Origin: Rhizobium sp. BK251 | Lineage (GTDB): Bacteria; Pseudomonadota; Alphaproteobacteria; Rhizobiales; Rhizobiaceae | Direction: 5' to 3' | DNA: 64,000 bases | NCBI RefSeq assembly: GCF_004345245.1 | Contig: NZ_SLUQ01000008.1 | Coordinates: 62,001-126,000, forward strand | Shown here: positions 62,505-64,000 of the stretch, piece by piece | Layout: every line of letters starts with the position of its first letter | Position numbering within the stretch: position 1 is the stretch's first letter | Position numbers and translations under genes: made by a program | Notes under the pieces: generated by a model | What the model was told of the DNA's origin: nothing | Database searches by the model: none | What the model saw: the letters and a program-made list of their open reading frames with translations, nothing else

Positions 62505-62942
62505 ATGGGGCGCATACCAAAAGGCGTGAAAAATTACGCTGACAAGGTTGTTGCATCCGTGCCCCATGTGCCCCTCATCGCTATCGTGGACGACGATATA
62601 GCCATCCGAGAGGCTCTAGATGACCTCGTTCGCTCCCTCGGCTATCGCAGCGTTCTGTTCGCCTGCGCCGAAGAGTTTCTTGCCTTCCCCCACAGGGAGA
62701 CGGTCGACGCAATGATCGTCGACGTGAAGATGCCCGGTCTCAGCGGCATCGACCTGCAGAATCGCCTGAACAACGAGCCTGCAAAGCCGCCGCTGATATT
62801 CATGACCTCGTTCAACGACGTGCGGACACGCTCGCAGGCAATCGAGGGCGGCGCCCATTGTTTCCTGAGCAAGCCGGTGGATGACCACAAGCTTATCCGT
62901 TGCCTTAACTCTGCGCTCAGCCCGGCTCTCGAGACCCGATAA
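62505..62942 (+). CDS. Single-domain response regulator (lone receiver)
   Basis: 145 aa. One receiver: PLIAIVDDDIAIREALDDLV, Asp in DAMIVDVKMPGLSGIDLQ, FMTSFNDVRTRSQAIEGGA and Lys in FLSKPVDDHK. No output domain; the stop follows NSALSPALETR. It comes 49 bp after the FixJ-like gene, so it probably belongs to the same operon and could act as a phosphate sink or competitor for the kinase. The ATG at 62505 is the first; ATG choice is otherwise open. Confidence 0.93.
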   Translation: MGRIPKGVKNYADKVVASVPHVPLIAIVDDDIAIREALDDLVRSLGYRSVLFACAEEFLAFPHRETVDAMIVDVKMPGLSGIDLQNRLNNEPAKPPLIFMTSFNDVRTRSQAIEGGAHCFLSKPVDDHKLIRCLNSALSPALETR

Positions 62943-62956
62943 TTTACCGCTTTTCC

Positions 62957-62994
62957 GCACGCCCCCGCCATCCCGCCGGATGGCGGGGGCGTGC
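62957..62994 (+). terminator. Strong terminator after the two-component operon
   Basis: A perfect 16-bp GC-rich stem: gcacgcccccgccatc (62957-62972), loop ccgccg, and its complement at 62979-62994. Only a short T stretch follows (gtcatt), but the stem is among the longest in the window. It lies 14 bp after the lone receiver stop. Confidence 0.75.
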
Positions 62995-63182
62995 GTCATT
63001 ATGCCGTTCCGCAAGGCAATTTGCCGCAGCAATCAGGCCTTTGGAGGCCGTCGAAACTAAACCAAGGTCTAGGTTACCCTAACGAAGCGCCAGTCCAAGT
63101 TGGACCGCAGTACGGTCGCGAGCGTCAATCGAAAAGCATAGTAATTTAATCATCGATCAACGCAGAAAGCGGATGGCACCAG

Positions 63183-63743
63183 ATGTCGTGGAACAAGCCA
63201 ACAATCGCCGTCAAATATGACTTCGCATCGATGCTGAGCTATCCTCATTGGGACAGCGTCGTGTCCGGCGATGCGGATGAAGGCCATGTCGACTTCGTCT
63301 TCGACAATTTCCGTCTTTCGCCCCATCGTCAGCTTCTGCTGAAGAACAACCGTCCAGTCGCCATCGGCAGCCGCGCGTTCCTGATCCTTCTGGAGCTGGT
63401 CCGCCGCTCCGGCGAGCTCGTCAGCAAGCAGGAACTGTTCGATCTCGTATGGCCCGGCGTTTTCGTTGAGGAATGCAATCTGCGCACCCAGATTTCCGGT
63501 CTGCGCCGCGTGCTCGGCGACGAGTGCAACGCATTCGGCTACATCGCCAACATCCCCGGCCGCGGCTATCGGTTTACCCGAAGCGTCAAGCGCGTATCGG
63601 AGGCTGGTTCCGAAGCAGCTGCACCGGTTCAGGTCCAGACGCCGGCTCCCGTGCAGAAGCAGGCAGCTCTGTCGCGCTGGCACGCCGCCTTCTGGCCGGA
63701 AGTTCATGCAACTGGTCTTACCGCCGTCTACTCGAAGTGGTGA
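63183..63743 (+). CDS. Winged-helix (OmpR/ToxR-type) DNA-binding protein
   Basis: 186 aa. Residues about 40-140 form the winged helix: FDNFRLSPHRQLLLKNNRPV, IGSRAFLILLELVRRSGELV SKQELFDLVWPG and the wing NIPGRGYRFTRSVKR. It has no receiver and no membrane helix at the C-terminus, where about 45 Ala/Pro/Gln-rich residues remain. Proteins of this type often regulate motility, surface or nitrogen genes in rhizobia. It stands 240 bp after the two-component operon; the next gene starts 90 bp later. Confidence 0.9.
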   Translation: MSWNKPTIAVKYDFASMLSYPHWDSVVSGDADEGHVDFVFDNFRLSPHRQLLLKNNRPVAIGSRAFLILLELVRRSGELVSKQELFDLVWPGVFVEECNLRTQISGLRRVLGDECNAFGYIANIPGRGYRFTRSVKRVSEAGSEAAAPVQVQTPAPVQKQAALSRWHAAFWPEVHATGLTAVYSKW

Positions 63744-63833
63744 GCGTAGCGACCGGATCGCACCGGTCGCGGCCTTCCCCTTCACGATGATTTCGTATTA
63801 AAGCTGTGGCGGACGAAATCGGGGGAGGCATCC

Positions 63834-64000
63834 ATGGAAGCCATGGATATCAGCAGGATTTCCGCCTGGCTCACCGAGCAAGGCCTCAAGGGCACTGAAG
63901 AAAGCCATCTCCTCACCAGCTTCTGCGAAAAGTGTCGCGAGGCCGGCCTGCCGCTCGACCGCGGCATGGCCCTCATGGATACCCTCCATCCCATTCATGA
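63834..64000 (+). CDS. Adenylate/guanylate cyclase, N-terminal start only
   Basis: 55 complete codons run off the window end from the ATG at 63834, preceded by gggggagg about six bases before. The visible part MEAMDISRISAWLTEQGLKG, then FCEKCREAGLPLDRGMALMD TLHP, matches the N-terminal domain found in many rhizobial class III adenylate cyclases ('AGLPL.R....DTLHP'). The catalytic part is outside the window, so the call rests on this segment alone. Confidence 0.7.
   Translation, partial: MEAMDISRISAWLTEQGLKGTEESHLLTSFCEKCREAGLPLDRGMALMDTLHPIH

Noticed and set aside
1..64000. CRISPR arrays, insertion sequences or attachment sites
   Set aside because: No regular direct repeats with spacers, no transposase or integrase frame, and no tRNA-borne repeat seen.

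Overview
The window is a high-GC, densely coded stretch that looks like a member of the Rhizobiaceae (Sinorhizobium/Ensifer/Rhizobium-like). The reasons are a PrsE-type secretion gene next to an ExsH-type succinoglycan glycanase, several FixJ/NarL-type regulators, a bacterial transglutaminase-like cysteine peptidase and the start of a rhizobial-type adenylate cyclase. I saw no rRNA, canonical tRNA, CRISPR array, integrase or insertion sequence.

Left flank (1-9739): the end of a prsE-like adaptor gene converges on a secreted GH16 glycanase (exsH). A LysR regulator, a small secreted protein with two identical cysteine modules, an RND efflux pump with its adaptor lipoprotein, and a calcium/proton antiporter follow.

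Centre (9870-34164, minus strand): this is the highlight. It is a 21-gene, roughly 24 kb, almost gap-free operon for an extracellular contractile injection system (eCIS, a phage-tail-like particle). Reading 5' to 3' it encodes sheath, tube, a zinc-ribbon baseplate-type protein, a proline-rich protein, a Pvc16-type terminator, an AAA+ ATPase, a small accessory protein, a HExxH cargo candidate, a small partner-like protein, an eCIS-core (DUF4157) protein with a second HExxH site and a glycine zipper, a CIS tube protein, a LysM/gpX-type protein, hub gpD, spike gpV, PAAR-like tip, gp25, two gpJ-type baseplate proteins, a gpI-type protein, a large beta-helix protein and a LysM/coiled-coil protein. 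No obvious tape measure, lysis, capsid or terminase gene is present. A LuxR-type regulator with an altered receiver lies just upstream (34500-35261), with a short repeated motif in the intervening promoter region.

Next comes a cell-envelope block (35475-44139): an L,D-transpeptidase, and an operon of alpha-2-macroglobulin and penicillin-binding protein 1C. Upstream of it lies a short structured transcript or small ORF with a clear terminator (44245-44405).

The second secretion region (44714-56970) has LuxR-type regulators at both ends. Inside are a GNAT-TPR fusion, a small hypothetical protein, a type I secretion adaptor and an ABC ATPase with a long glycine-rich N-terminal extension and an altered H-loop. 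Two repetitive acidic proteins encoded just upstream are probably its substrates. A 1.1 kb AT-rich gene-free stretch separates them from the second regulator, whose receiver lacks the phosphorylatable aspartate.

Right flank (57314-64000): a membrane-anchored protein of unknown function, a cysteine peptidase, a PPP-type phosphatase, a histidine kinase/FixJ-like pair plus a lone receiver, a winged-helix regulator and the truncated cyclase gene. All coordinates come from reading the sequence; no database search was possible.
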